Notes under the pieces: model-generated
What the model was told of the DNA's origin: nothing
Databases searched by the model: none
What the model saw: the letters and a program-made list of their open reading frames with translations, nothing else
Position numbers and translations under genes: made by a program
Shown: piece by piece, positions 6,315-13,230 of the stretch
How the letters are laid out: every line of letters begins with the position of its first letter
Numbering within the stretch: the stretch's first letter is position 1
Source: Pseudomonadota bacterium
GTDB taxonomy: Bacteria > Pseudomonadota > Alphaproteobacteria > Sphingomonadales > Sphingomonadaceae
NCBI GenBank assembly: GCA_023427285.1
Contig: JAEZBH010000457.1
Coordinates: 1 to 19,236, forward strand
DNA: 19,236 nucleotides
Direction: 5' to 3'

Positions 6315-7409
6315 TTACAGCTTGATGACCCGGCAGCTCGGCACCGGAAATTCCTCCGCCTCGACCCAGCGCCATAGCGCCGTGCCTTGCCGGTGGCCCG
6401 CAATATCCACCCAGTTGCCAAAACCGGGGTCTTTTTCTGCGCACACCACAATGACCCGGCCATCCGGCTCGTACCGGGCCTGCGCGCCGTTGATCCAGAT
6501 CTTGTGATTGACATGATCGAGCGATTCCATCCACCAGTTGTCGATCTGGAAATTCCAGAAGCGGCATTTGGGCGGCATCACCTCCAGCACCCAGGCCTCG
6601 CCCGGTTGCAAATCATAATAGGCATGACCGTACCAGATTTTCGGATCACCCCCTGCGCGATACCAGAAAGACTGCTCCCGCTCGTAAATTCGGTTCGGGG
6701 TCTGCTTGAACCATTCCGACCAATCCGCAAAGGTATTGGCAGTGCCCTTCACCCATGCCGCAGAGCCGAGCAGCTGCTCTTCGATCGCTTCGGGCGTGAG
6801 CAGGGCCGGATACTCTGCCCCGCCAATGCATTCGATATGAACCTCTGCCGGTATTTGCGTCGCCTTGTCCTCAAAGGTTTGGCGAATGATGATGAGCGAA
6901 GAGTCCTCCGCCATCGGCAGCCAGTTCCTCGCCTGCGGCGTCGCGCTGGCAATGATCTCGAAGCTGCCGTCCGGGTTCAGTTCGATATCCGCAAATTCGA
7001 TCTCGCCTGTTGAGACCATGGTGCCGTCAATAGCGTAACGGTTGGCCTTGGTGCCGATGCTGAGATACGGAACCGTGCCGCGCTTGCCCCAAATACGGTA
7101 AGTACGATCGCCTCTGACGACGGCCTGCTGGTAGATATTGTCCGGGTTGTCCGCGCCAATTTTGATCTTGTCATCTGTCAGCTGGAAAATACGGGGGAAG
7201 TCGGGATCGGATGAATCCACCAGCATATTGAGGGCCGTGCGCGTAAGTCGGCTCAGGTAGCGCAGCCCCTCCGCCTGATCGAGCGCGGTCGCTGGCGCAT
7301 CCGGGCGCAGCAGAACATCACCCGCCTCTGCCAACTGGCTGCAAAATGTGCGCCACACATCCGCAAGACGAACGTCATCAGCGGGCTTTTTCTCGGGGCT
7401 ATCAGACAT
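6315..7409 (-). CDS. DUF1214 domain-containing protein
   Basis: A 364-residue protein that I recognise as DUF1214 from its C-terminal half, including QSFWYRAGGDPKIWYGHAYYDLQPGEAWVLEVMPPKCRFWNFQIDNWW split over residues about 255-305, then HVNHKIWINGAQARYEPDGRVIVVCAEKDPGFGNWVD. This family has no settled biochemical function. No signal peptide or membrane segment is visible. The ATG at 7409 follows CACAGGAG with 6-nt spacing; upstream extension of the frame lacks a ribosome site. The gene stands alone on the minus strand, convergent with the SDR gene and divergent from the VOC gene. Such proteins commonly sit beside aromatic and steroid degradation genes, which suggests an accessory or unrecognised enzymatic role. 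Confidence 0.85.
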   Translation of the reverse strand: MSDSPEKKPADDVRLADVWRTFCSQLAEAGDVLLRPDAPATALDQAEGLRYLSRLTRTALNMLVDSSDPDFPRIFQLTDDKIKIGADNPDNIYQQAVVRGDRTYRIWGKRGTVPYLSIGTKANRYAIDGTMVSTGEIEFADIELNPDGSFEIIASATPQARNWLPMAEDSSLIIIRQTFEDKATQIPAEVHIECIGGAEYPALLTPEAIEEQLLGSAAWVKGTANTFADWSEWFKQTPNRIYEREQSFWYRAGGDPKIWYGHAYYDLQPGEAWVLEVMPPKCRFWNFQIDNWWMESLDHVNHKIWINGAQARYEPDGRVIVVCAEKDPGFGNWVDIAGHRQGTALWRWVEAEEFPVPSCRVIKL

Positions 7410-7537
7410 GCCAACTCCTGTGCGAAACCGTAAATTGCCGCGCATGCGCTCTCAATCGCACCTCGGCCTTTCTTTCGCTTCTTCACCATTCACTCAGCAA
7501 TGAGAGGTTCCCACAACCCGCGCACGCAAGTAAAGTT

Positions 7538-7547
7538 AGTATATACT
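7538..7547. promoter_or_regulatory. AGTATATACT palindrome between divergent DUF1214 and VOC genes
   Basis: A perfect 10-bp palindrome in an AT-rich patch 16 bp before the VOC start codon. It contains TATACT, which could be a -10 on either strand, but I found no matching -35. It may be an operator or a simple AT-rich promoter element. Confidence 0.4.
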
Positions 7548-7563
7548 TATTCGGAGAAATTCA

Positions 7564-7971
7564 GTGGTTTCCAGCAGCTTTTCCTTCACCAAAATCGTGG
7601 TGCGCGACGTTGATGCTGCCCAGCGGTTCTATTGCGACGTGCTGGGCCTCAAGCTCGTGCTGCGCTTCCAGACCGGCGAGAATGAATTTCAGCTGGACGA
7701 GGCCATTCTCTCCTCAACCGGCGCGTATGACGGCGGCCACAACCTGATCGTCATTCACTATCTCAACCAACCTGCCCCAACGCCGGGCGAAGGCATTTTC
7801 GGCTTTACGGTTGCGGATGTGGATGCAACGATCACCGCAGTTCTGGCAGCCGGGGGCACGCTGCACCGACCCGCGCGGCATCTTGCAGAGCACGGCATCA
7901 AGGTTGCGTTCGTGAAAGACCCTGAAGGCCACATGCTGGAACTGGTGGAATTGGCCCCGCAGGCATCCTGA
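7564..7971 (+). CDS. Small VOC (glyoxalase/bleomycin-resistance fold) protein
   Basis: 135-residue vicinal-oxygen-chelate protein with two βαβββ modules: FTKIVVRDVDAAQRFYCDVLGLKL at residues 7-30 and IFGFTVADVDATITAVLAAGGTL in the second half, ending with DPEGHMLELVEL. The C-terminal Glu of HMLELVE fits a metal ligand, but Lys occupies the usual first-ligand position of β1 (FTKIVV), so metal binding is uncertain. Members act as isomerases, lyases or epimerases or as binding proteins. The GTG start at 7564 has GGAG 8 nt upstream. It precedes an SDR by 60 bp and is divergent from the DUF1214 gene. It is far too small to be the extradiol dioxygenase, which is encoded at 15857. Confidence 0.85.
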   Translation: MVSSSFSFTKIVVRDVDAAQRFYCDVLGLKLVLRFQTGENEFQLDEAILSSTGAYDGGHNLIVIHYLNQPAPTPGEGIFGFTVADVDATITAVLAAGGTLHRPARHLAEHGIKVAFVKDPEGHMLELVELAPQAS

Positions 7972-7995
7972 GGGCACCACTCAGTAAAAAAACAG

Positions 7996-8016
7996 GCGGC
8001 GCAGCCAATGCGCCGC
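7996..8016. other. Stem-loop just upstream of the second SDR ribosome site
   Basis: A perfect 8-bp stem GCGGCGCA (7996-8003) / TGCGCCGC (8009-8016) with a five-base loop, preceded by a seven-A tract and followed by the AGGGGAG ribosome site. The layout is the same as at 5340-5359. On the minus strand it resembles a hairpin-plus-T-tract terminator. Confidence 0.5.
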
Positions 8017-8031
8017 AGGGGAGAAAAGACA

Positions 8032-8787
8032 GTGAAACGATTTGCAGGCAAAGCGGTGATCGTGACCGGGGCGGCTTCGGGCATCGGCAAGGCAACGGCC
8101 GAGCGCATGGCCGCCGAGGGGGCCGATGTGATTGTGGCCGACATCAATGTTGCTGGCGCAGAAGACGTGGCCGCCGCCATTGCGGCAGCGCACGGCGTGA
8201 AGGCCAAGGCGATCAAATTCGATGCAAGCCAGATGGAAGACTGCGACCGGCTGGTCGCGGAAAGCGTTGCGGCACTGGGCAAGCTCGACGTGCTGGTGAA
8301 CAACGCGGGCATCATGCAATGGTGCCGCTCGACCGATTACAGTGCAGACGCCTGGAACCGCATCATCAGCATCAACCTGAATGCGGTTTTCCACACCAGC
8401 CGCGCAGCCCTGCCCCACCTGCTGAAAACCAAAGGAAACATCGTCAACATGGCGTCTGCCGCAGGGCTTCAGGGCGTGGCGTTCGCCCCGGCCTATTCGG
8501 CCAGCAAGGCTGGAGTGCTGGGCCTGACCCGCTCGATGGCGGTTGAATACGCCGATACCGGCGTGCGCGTGAACGCCATCTGCCCCGGCGCGGTGGACAC
8601 CCCGCTCAACAACAAAGCGCCCATTCCCGACTGGATGGACATGAGCAAGATCGCCAGCCTGTTCCCTAAAACCAAGAAGCCTTCAGCACCTGAGGAAATT
8701 GGCGGCGCCGTTGCTTATCTGGCATCTTCCGATGCCTGCAACGTGACTGGCATTACGCTGTCGGTCGATGGCGGCCAAACCGCCTGA
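8032..8787 (+). CDS. Short-chain dehydrogenase/reductase, hydroxysteroid-dehydrogenase-like
   Basis: Classical 251-residue SDR resembling 3α/20β-, 7α- and 17β-hydroxysteroid dehydrogenases. TGAASGIG begins at Thr12. An Asp at the end of β2 (VADIN) suggests NAD(H). LDVLVNNAGI and the catalytic Ser142, Tyr155 and Lys159 (YSASK) are intact, and the C-terminus GITLSVDGGQTA is typical of the FabG-like group. The GTG at 8032 was chosen over the ATG at 8008 because AGGGGAG lies 8 nt before it and the SDR domain starts at KRFAGK; the ATG lies within the stem-loop. It is co-directional with the VOC gene and followed by a strong terminator. The specific oxidised position on the steroid cannot be assigned. 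Confidence 0.9.
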   Translation: MKRFAGKAVIVTGAASGIGKATAERMAAEGADVIVADINVAGAEDVAAAIAAAHGVKAKAIKFDASQMEDCDRLVAESVAALGKLDVLVNNAGIMQWCRSTDYSADAWNRIISINLNAVFHTSRAALPHLLKTKGNIVNMASAAGLQGVAFAPAYSASKAGVLGLTRSMAVEYADTGVRVNAICPGAVDTPLNNKAPIPDWMDMSKIASLFPKTKKPSAPEEIGGAVAYLASSDACNVTGITLSVDGGQTA

Positions 8788-8810
8788 GGCCAAAAGCGCC
8801 GCAAACGGAA

Positions 8811-8840
8811 AAAGGGCAGCCCGCGAGCTGCCCTTTTTTT
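8811..8840. terminator. Bidirectional intrinsic terminator
   Basis: AAAGGGCAGC (8811-8820), six-base loop, GCTGCCCTTT (8827-8836) and a seven-T run. Symmetric A and T tracts let it end both the plus-strand SDR gene and the convergent minus-strand SDR gene. Confidence 0.92.
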
Positions 8841-8862
8841 GTTTTGCCTGAAATCGGGAAAA

Positions 8863-9723
8863 TCAGACGACAATGGCCGGGTGGGCAATACGCGGCTCGC
8901 CCAGCATGCCGCGGTAGGACGGCGGCTGGCGTCCACCGGCTTCGGTGATGCCGTAACGTTCTGCCATTTCAGCGCTGATCAGGGTGAGGCCGTTCAGCTC
9001 TTCCAGCTTCGGATCTTCCGAAATGGCGCGGAACACACGGCCATTGAATTCCGGCGTTTCGGCATTCGCCATGAAGCCTTCGTACATCTCGGGATGCTCG
9101 GCAAGCGTGCGCTTGCTGCGCTCGGTCAGCAGCGGCCCCATCCACAGCGATACGGCGGCAACGCCGGTGCCGCGCAGATCAACGCCCATGTCGGCAGCGA
9201 ACTTGTCGATACCAGCTTTCTGCGCACCGTAGGCCGGGCCGTGCATGTAGCACACCGAACCGAACGACGAGGTGAAGCCGATTAGGCCGCTGCCCTGCTT
9301 CACCATGATCGGCGCGGCATAATAGGACGCCAGATAATGGGAGCGCAGGCCGACGTTCAGGATATTGACCAGATCAGAGGACTTTTCCCAGAACGGACCC
9401 GGCTTCACCAGATCATCGTGAATGGCGGTTACATTGTTGACCAGCACGTCGAGACGACCACTCTCGCGCTCAACGCGCTCGAACAGCGCCTTGATCTCGG
9501 ATTCATTGTTATGATCCACCTGCACGGCGATGCCCTCGCCGCCCGCAGCGGTCACGGCTTCGGCAGCATCAACAATGGTGCCCGACAGCGCTGCAACGCC
9601 CGGCGCAACAGTGCGCCCGGTAACGTAGACGCGCCAGCCAGCCTCGCCCAGCGCAATGGCAATGCCCCGCCCTGCTCCACGGCTTGCGCCGGTAACGACG
9701 GCAACTTTACGTTCAGTAGCCAT
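8863..9723 (-). CDS. SDR, DHRS1-like
   Basis: 286-residue SDR. It has the cofactor loop TGASRGAG from Thr11 and Arg37 in YVTGRT, which favours NADP(H), unlike the other two SDRs here. The usual NNAG motif is replaced by NNVT (residues 96-99). Ser152, Tyr165 and Lys169 (YGAQK) supply the active site. The extended C-terminal region and WMGPLLTER segment resemble the DHRS1-type group. The ATG at 9723 follows GGGAGG. It lies 188 bp downstream of kshA on the same strand, with a long-looped hairpin between them, so it may be co-transcribed or have its own promoter. A reductase for keto-steroids or a degradation intermediate is a reasonable guess. Confidence 0.88.
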   Translation of the reverse strand: MATERKVAVVTGASRGAGRGIAIALGEAGWRVYVTGRTVAPGVAALSGTIVDAAEAVTAAGGEGIAVQVDHNNESEIKALFERVERESGRLDVLVNNVTAIHDDLVKPGPFWEKSSDLVNILNVGLRSHYLASYYAAPIMVKQGSGLIGFTSSFGSVCYMHGPAYGAQKAGIDKFAADMGVDLRGTGVAAVSLWMGPLLTERSKRTLAEHPEMYEGFMANAETPEFNGRVFRAISEDPKLEELNGLTLISAEMAERYGITEAGGRQPPSYRGMLGEPRIAHPAIVV

Positions 9724-9865
9724 GACCTGTAACCTCCCACTTTATTGATTTGTTGCCCGATCCCTCGGGATTTTCTTTGGAATTATGGCGCACGCTTCCG
9801 GCTGCCCGGCCCACGAACGGAGCAGGGCATTTTATATTCGAAAAACGTGGCGATGAGATGGAATG

Positions 9866-9900
9866 CCGGGCGGGCCGTCGTCTTGCGATAACCCGCCCGG
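9866..9900 (-). terminator. Hairpin after kshA (weak terminator or processing element)
   Basis: 9-bp GC-rich arms CCGGGCGGG (9866-9874) and CCCGCCCGG (9892-9900) around a 17-nt loop, 11 bp after the kshA stop. No T-tract follows on the minus strand, so full termination is doubtful; it may protect the kshA mRNA end and reduce read-through to the SDR. Confidence 0.45.
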
Positions 9901-9911
9901 TCAGAAGATAA

Positions 9912-11003
9912 TTAGCCGGCAGCAGAGGTCTTGCCAGCAGGGCGCTTGTCCAGAGTGACGGTCAGACCATTGACGCGCTTCTGGAATTCACCCGCCCGCT
10001 CGCGCGGATTGTAGAACTGCTTGTACCAGATGCGGACCTTGCCGTACGGGCCGTCCTGCGGCAGAGCCAGAGGATTGAAGCAGTCGCGCTTGTTGTCCCA
10101 GATCTCCACGTCCTGCGCGAATGCAAGACGGCTGGCTTCCTGATACTCATACGCGGCAGCCCGGTCGGCATCCGTGGTTTCGCGGCTGCCGTCGTGCACC
10201 TTCACCATCAGCGCGTGCCAGGCGCGAACCCGGCCGTCATCGATCGGCGTATGCGCAATCATGATGAACGACGGGTAAGCGCCGCCCATTTCCGATTGCA
10301 GGAAGCCCGGCCCCTCGTACCAGGTGTCGAGCACCAGCTGATCCTCCGGATTGGTGGTCAGCGTGCGATGACCCGCGCTGTAGTACTGGTGAACGATGTG
10401 GCCCTTGAACTCGTTGGCGAAGTACGTGAAGTCCTTCGCGCCGTGAATGGGCACGAAGTGGCCGTAGTCTGCCATGTTGTCCACGATCTCAATGCCGTGG
10501 CAGTTCAGATCGCCCATATGGTCGATCTTCCAGTGAACCCAGCCCGGCTCGTTCCAGTGACCGCCGAAATTCGGCAACTCCCACTGCGGCTCCAGACCTT
10601 CCGGGCAGTGCCACATCCAGATGATGCCGGCGCGCTCCTGAATCGGGAAGGTCTTCAGGCAGGCAACCTTGGGGATGAACTTCTCGGAATACGGAATGTC
10701 ATCGCACTTGCCGTCAGCGCCGAAGCGCCAGCCGTGGAACGGGCAGCGGATCGAGTCGCCCTGAACCTGCTCGCCATCGCGCACGATATAGGAGGTGGTG
10801 TTCTTCGCCAGGTGCGCACCCATGTGCGGGCAGTATGCTTCCACCAGGTGCGGCGTGCCGGTCTCACCCCGATACAGCACCATGTCCTGACCGAAAAACC
10901 GCAGCGGAATCGGCTTGATGGTGGCCTCTTCCGAGCCTGCAATCATGAACCATCCGCGCGGAAAGGCGAACTCGCCCAAGCCGTATTCGGCGGAAGTTGC
11001 CAT
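9912..11003 (-). CDS. kshA: Rieske oxygenase, 3-ketosteroid 9α-hydroxylase oxygenase (KshA-like)
   Basis: Oxygenase component that would hydroxylate C9 of 3-ketosteroids; with KstD this opens ring B. The protein has 363 residues from the chosen start. The Rieske [2Fe-2S] ligands are C58/H60 (CPHMGAHL) and C87/H90 (CPFHGW). The mononuclear iron site follows KshA: D179-x2-H182-x4-H187 in ADYGHFVPIH, with Asp298 in QDVEIW as likely third ligand. The spacing between the two Rieske pairs is 26 residues, longer than the usual 15-17. The second of two close ATGs (11003) was chosen because GGAGGAGG lies 6 nt upstream; the ATG at 11009 touches the ribosome site and would add two residues. No KshB reductase is present in the window. 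Divergent from kstD, sharing a control region. Other steroid-ring Rieske activities cannot be excluded. Confidence 0.86.
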   Translation of the reverse strand: MATSAEYGLGEFAFPRGWFMIAGSEEATIKPIPLRFFGQDMVLYRGETGTPHLVEAYCPHMGAHLAKNTTSYIVRDGEQVQGDSIRCPFHGWRFGADGKCDDIPYSEKFIPKVACLKTFPIQERAGIIWMWHCPEGLEPQWELPNFGGHWNEPGWVHWKIDHMGDLNCHGIEIVDNMADYGHFVPIHGAKDFTYFANEFKGHIVHQYYSAGHRTLTTNPEDQLVLDTWYEGPGFLQSEMGGAYPSFIMIAHTPIDDGRVRAWHALMVKVHDGSRETTDADRAAAYEYQEASRLAFAQDVEIWDNKRDCFNPLALPQDGPYGKVRIWYKQFYNPRERAGEFQKRVNGLTVTLDKRPAGKTSAAG

Positions 11004-11115
11004 GTTCATCCTCCTCCAGACGTGCCCGAAACATTATGGGGCGTTTAATTACCGATCGTACCTCTGTCCGAGACACTTCGCAAGGCACTTGTTAAAACGA
11101 GGTGAACCTAAATTA

Positions 11116-11145
11116 TGCATAATTAGGAGGCCAATTCACTACGCA
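11116..11145. promoter_or_regulatory. Candidate operator of kshA, TGCGTA-N18-TATGCA (minus strand)
   Basis: On the minus strand TGCGTA (11140-11145) is followed after 18 bp by TATGCA (11116-11121), 5/6 matching the TACGCA arm at hsaA. The second arm lies in a perfect 14-bp palindrome AATTATGCATAATT (11111-11124). The flank TGCGTAGTGAA matches the hsaA TGCGTAGAGAA. A weak -35-like CTGTCA precedes it, but no good -10 is visible. The site is about 105 bp upstream of kshA. Confidence 0.55.
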
Positions 11146-11358
11146 ATATGACAGATTGGCCGGAAAGAACAAAAGAAGGTGAGGAATCCGTCTCTCCCGA
11201 TCGTGAAAAGTGGCCCCGCCCCGCCCCGCCGTTGAAAACAGTCTCCCTCGAGCGCGCCCCATCCTTTGCCACCCCCTTTTTCCAAACTGGAAAAACCGTT
11301 GCCCGCAGGCGCATGTCTATTGCAGAGTTACGCAAAATGCGCGCTTGAATTTAAACTT

Positions 11359-11388
11359 TGCGTAGTTCACTCATGATTCAAAAGCGCA
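11359..11388. promoter_or_regulatory. Candidate operator of kstD, TGCGTA-N18-AGCGCA
   Basis: TGCGTA (11359-11364), 18-bp spacer, AGCGCA (11383-11388). There are exactly 43 nt between this element and the kstD start codon, the same as at hsaA. By analogy the -35 would be TTTAAA (11350-11355) and the -10 TGATTC (11374-11379), both poor matches, so activation may be needed. A further TGCGTA half-site follows at 11393. Confidence 0.6.
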
Positions 11389-11431
11389 ACTGTGCGTAAC
11401 ATGCAAAAAAGAACAATCGGGGGATAGGCAA

Positions 11432-13141
11432 GTGGCAGGCACGAATTGGGATCATGAGGTCGACATACTGGTGGTCGGCTCAGGCGCGGGCGCTCTGGTT
11501 GCCGCAATTACGGCGGCAGACCGGAAGGCAAACGTGCTCGTCATCGAGAAGAGCGGCGAATACGGCGGCACTTCGGCAACGTCGGGCGGCGGCATCTGGA
11601 TCCCGAACAGCCCGCTGGTTGCAGCCAACCCGATGGCCGAGGCCATGGGCCACACCGACACCGAAGAGGAAGCCTTCCAGTACGTGCGCGCCCTCTCCGC
11701 GCCGAACGTGCCCGACAGCCTGATCCGCGCCTACATCAAGAACGCGCCCAAGATGCTGGACTGGGTCGTGAAGAACACGCCGGTGCGTTACACCGCCCAG
11801 CCCTATCCGGATTATCACGCCGAACTGCCGGGCGGAAAGCAGGGCTTCCGCACGCACCTGCCCGAGCCTCTGGATGGCAAGCTGCTGGGCGATGATATTC
11901 TGACCCAGCGCGCCACCTCGCCCGCCGCCAGCCTGTTCGGCCTCGTCAACTGGCGGTTCGATGAAACCTATACCGTGCTGTTCCGCCCCAAGGGCTGGTA
12001 CAAGACGCTGGCCGGAATGTTGTGGCGCTATGTGAGCGACATTCCCCACCGCTTCCGCTCGCGCAAAGACCGCTACCTGACGCTGGGCACTGCGCTTCTG
12101 GGCGGCCTCAAGCTCGCCCTCAACCAGCGCGGCGTGCCGCTTTGGCTGAATACGCCGATGGTCGGCCTCATCGAGGAGAATGGCCGGGTGCTGGGCGTGG
12201 AAGTGCGCCGCAACGGCAAGATCGAGCGCATCGGCGCGCGGCGCGGCGTGGTGCTGGCGGCAGGCGGCTTCGAGCGCAACGCGGAGCTGCGCAAGCGCTA
12301 TCTGCCCGGCGATGCCGACCCGACGGTGTCCGGCTCGCAAGTGAACAACACCGGCGATACCATTCTGGCGGCAGAGAAAATTGGCGCAGACCTGCGCAAC
12401 ATGCAATCAAGCTGGACCGCTCCGGTGTTCCGCGTGCCCGGCGAAGAGCGCGGACGCCTGTGCACCATCGAGCGCGCCCTGCCCGGCTGCATCATGGTCA
12501 ACCAGGCTGGCAAGCGCTTCCTGAACGAGGCCGCCTCCTATCATATCGTCGGCCAGAAAATGATCGAAGCCAACACGCCGGGCGCGGGCACCCAGCCTTC
12601 GTGGATGATTTTCGATTACACCTATCGCCACAAATACCCGATGGGCCCGGTGATGCCGCTGGTGCCGGACTTCCTGCAAGCCCCTGCCGTGCAGAAAATT
12701 CTGCACAAGGCCGCAAGCATTGAGGAACTGGCCCGCAAGATCAACGTGCCCGCCGAGACGCTGGCGGCAACGGTGCGCACGTTCAACGAAGGCGCACGGC
12801 GCGGCGAGGACCCCGAATTCCAGCGCGGCGCTGCTGCCTATGACCGCATGTACGGCGATGCGCGGGTAACGCCGAACCCGACGCTGGCGCCGCTCGACAA
12901 GGCTCCGTTCTACGCCCTGCCGATTTACGCGGGCGACATCGGCACCAACGGCGGCGTGGTCGTGGATGAATACGCACGCGCCCTGAAAGCGGACGGCGCG
13001 CCGATCGAAGGTCTGTACGTGGTCGGCAACAACGCCGCCTCGGTGATGGGCCAGAGCTATCCGGGCGCAGGCGCAACGCTGGGGCCGTCCATGACCTTCG
13101 GCTTCGTTGCGGCCCGCCACGTCACTGGCGCGAACGACTGA
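11432..13141 (+). CDS. kstD: FAD-dependent 3-ketosteroid dehydrogenase (KstD-like)
   Basis: Flavoprotein of 569 residues in the fumarate reductase/succinate dehydrogenase superfamily, expected to introduce the Δ1 double bond in ring A. The FAD motif VDILVVGSGAGA lies at residues 10-21, followed by VLVIEKSGEYGGTSATSGGGIWIPNSP, typical of KstDs. A second FAD segment is YVVGNNAASVMGQSYPGAGATLGPSMTFGFVAA near the C-terminus. Tyr128 (PDYHAELPGG) and Tyr494 (PFYALP) are plausible counterparts of two of the three catalytic tyrosines of Rhodococcus KstD1. The GTG at 11432 follows GGGGGATAGG. It is divergent from kshA and 89 bp ahead of an OYE-like gene. A Δ4-(5α/5β)-dehydrogenase from the same superfamily is the main alternative; the SGGGIW motif favours Δ1. 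Confidence 0.87.
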   Translation: MAGTNWDHEVDILVVGSGAGALVAAITAADRKANVLVIEKSGEYGGTSATSGGGIWIPNSPLVAANPMAEAMGHTDTEEEAFQYVRALSAPNVPDSLIRAYIKNAPKMLDWVVKNTPVRYTAQPYPDYHAELPGGKQGFRTHLPEPLDGKLLGDDILTQRATSPAASLFGLVNWRFDETYTVLFRPKGWYKTLAGMLWRYVSDIPHRFRSRKDRYLTLGTALLGGLKLALNQRGVPLWLNTPMVGLIEENGRVLGVEVRRNGKIERIGARRGVVLAAGGFERNAELRKRYLPGDADPTVSGSQVNNTGDTILAAEKIGADLRNMQSSWTAPVFRVPGEERGRLCTIERALPGCIMVNQAGKRFLNEAASYHIVGQKMIEANTPGAGTQPSWMIFDYTYRHKYPMGPVMPLVPDFLQAPAVQKILHKAASIEELARKINVPAETLAATVRTFNEGARRGEDPEFQRGAAAYDRMYGDARVTPNPTLAPLDKAPFYALPIYAGDIGTNGGVVVDEYARALKADGAPIEGLYVVGNNAASVMGQSYPGAGATLGPSMTFGFVAARHVTGAND

Positions 13142-13155
13142 GGCTGCGGCCTGCT

Positions 13156-13167
13156 CGTTCGCGAACG
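13156..13167. repeat. 12-bp perfect palindrome CGTTCGCGAACG
   Basis: Lies in the 89-bp gap between kstD and the OYE-like gene. It could be a hairpin or regulator site; no T-tract follows, so it is not a standard terminator. Confidence 0.4.
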
Positions 13168-13200
13168 CCAGAGGAATGGCAGCGCGAATTGAAAAAATAA

Positions 13201-13216
13201 AAAGCGAAAACGCTTT
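13201..13216. other. Stem-loop just upstream of the OYE-like gene ribosome site
   Basis: AAAGCG (13201-13206), AAAA loop, CGCTTT (13211-13216), in an A-rich stretch and followed directly by GGGGAG. It is the third case here of a stem-loop placed immediately before a Shine-Dalgarno sequence. Confidence 0.45.
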
Positions 13217-13230
13217 GGGGAGATAGCGTC

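Larger units (their letters stand above)
11010..11431. other. Divergent control region between kshA and kstD
   Basis: About 420 bp without a convincing gene. It contains the kshA-side element (11116-11145), the kstD-side element (11359-11388), and extra TACGCA/TGCGTA half-sites at 11329-11334 and 11393-11398. A 66-codon open frame at 11148-11348 lacks a correctly spaced ribosome site and any recognisable family. The 11060-11110 and 11170-11300 stretches show nothing I can assign. Confidence 0.7.

Noticed and set aside
7421..7450. TGCGAA-N18-TGCGCT as a sixth operator
   Set aside because: Both arms deviate from the consensus and it lies right at the DUF1214 ribosome site; more likely chance.
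11111..11124. AATTATGCATAATT as an independent palindromic operator
   Set aside because: It may be real, but it contains the second arm of the kshA element, so I recorded it there and did not count it separately.
11148..11348. 66-codon plus-strand open frame between kshA and kstD
   Set aside because: The nearest AGGAGG is 17 nt away, too far, and the product resembles no family; the region fits a control region better.
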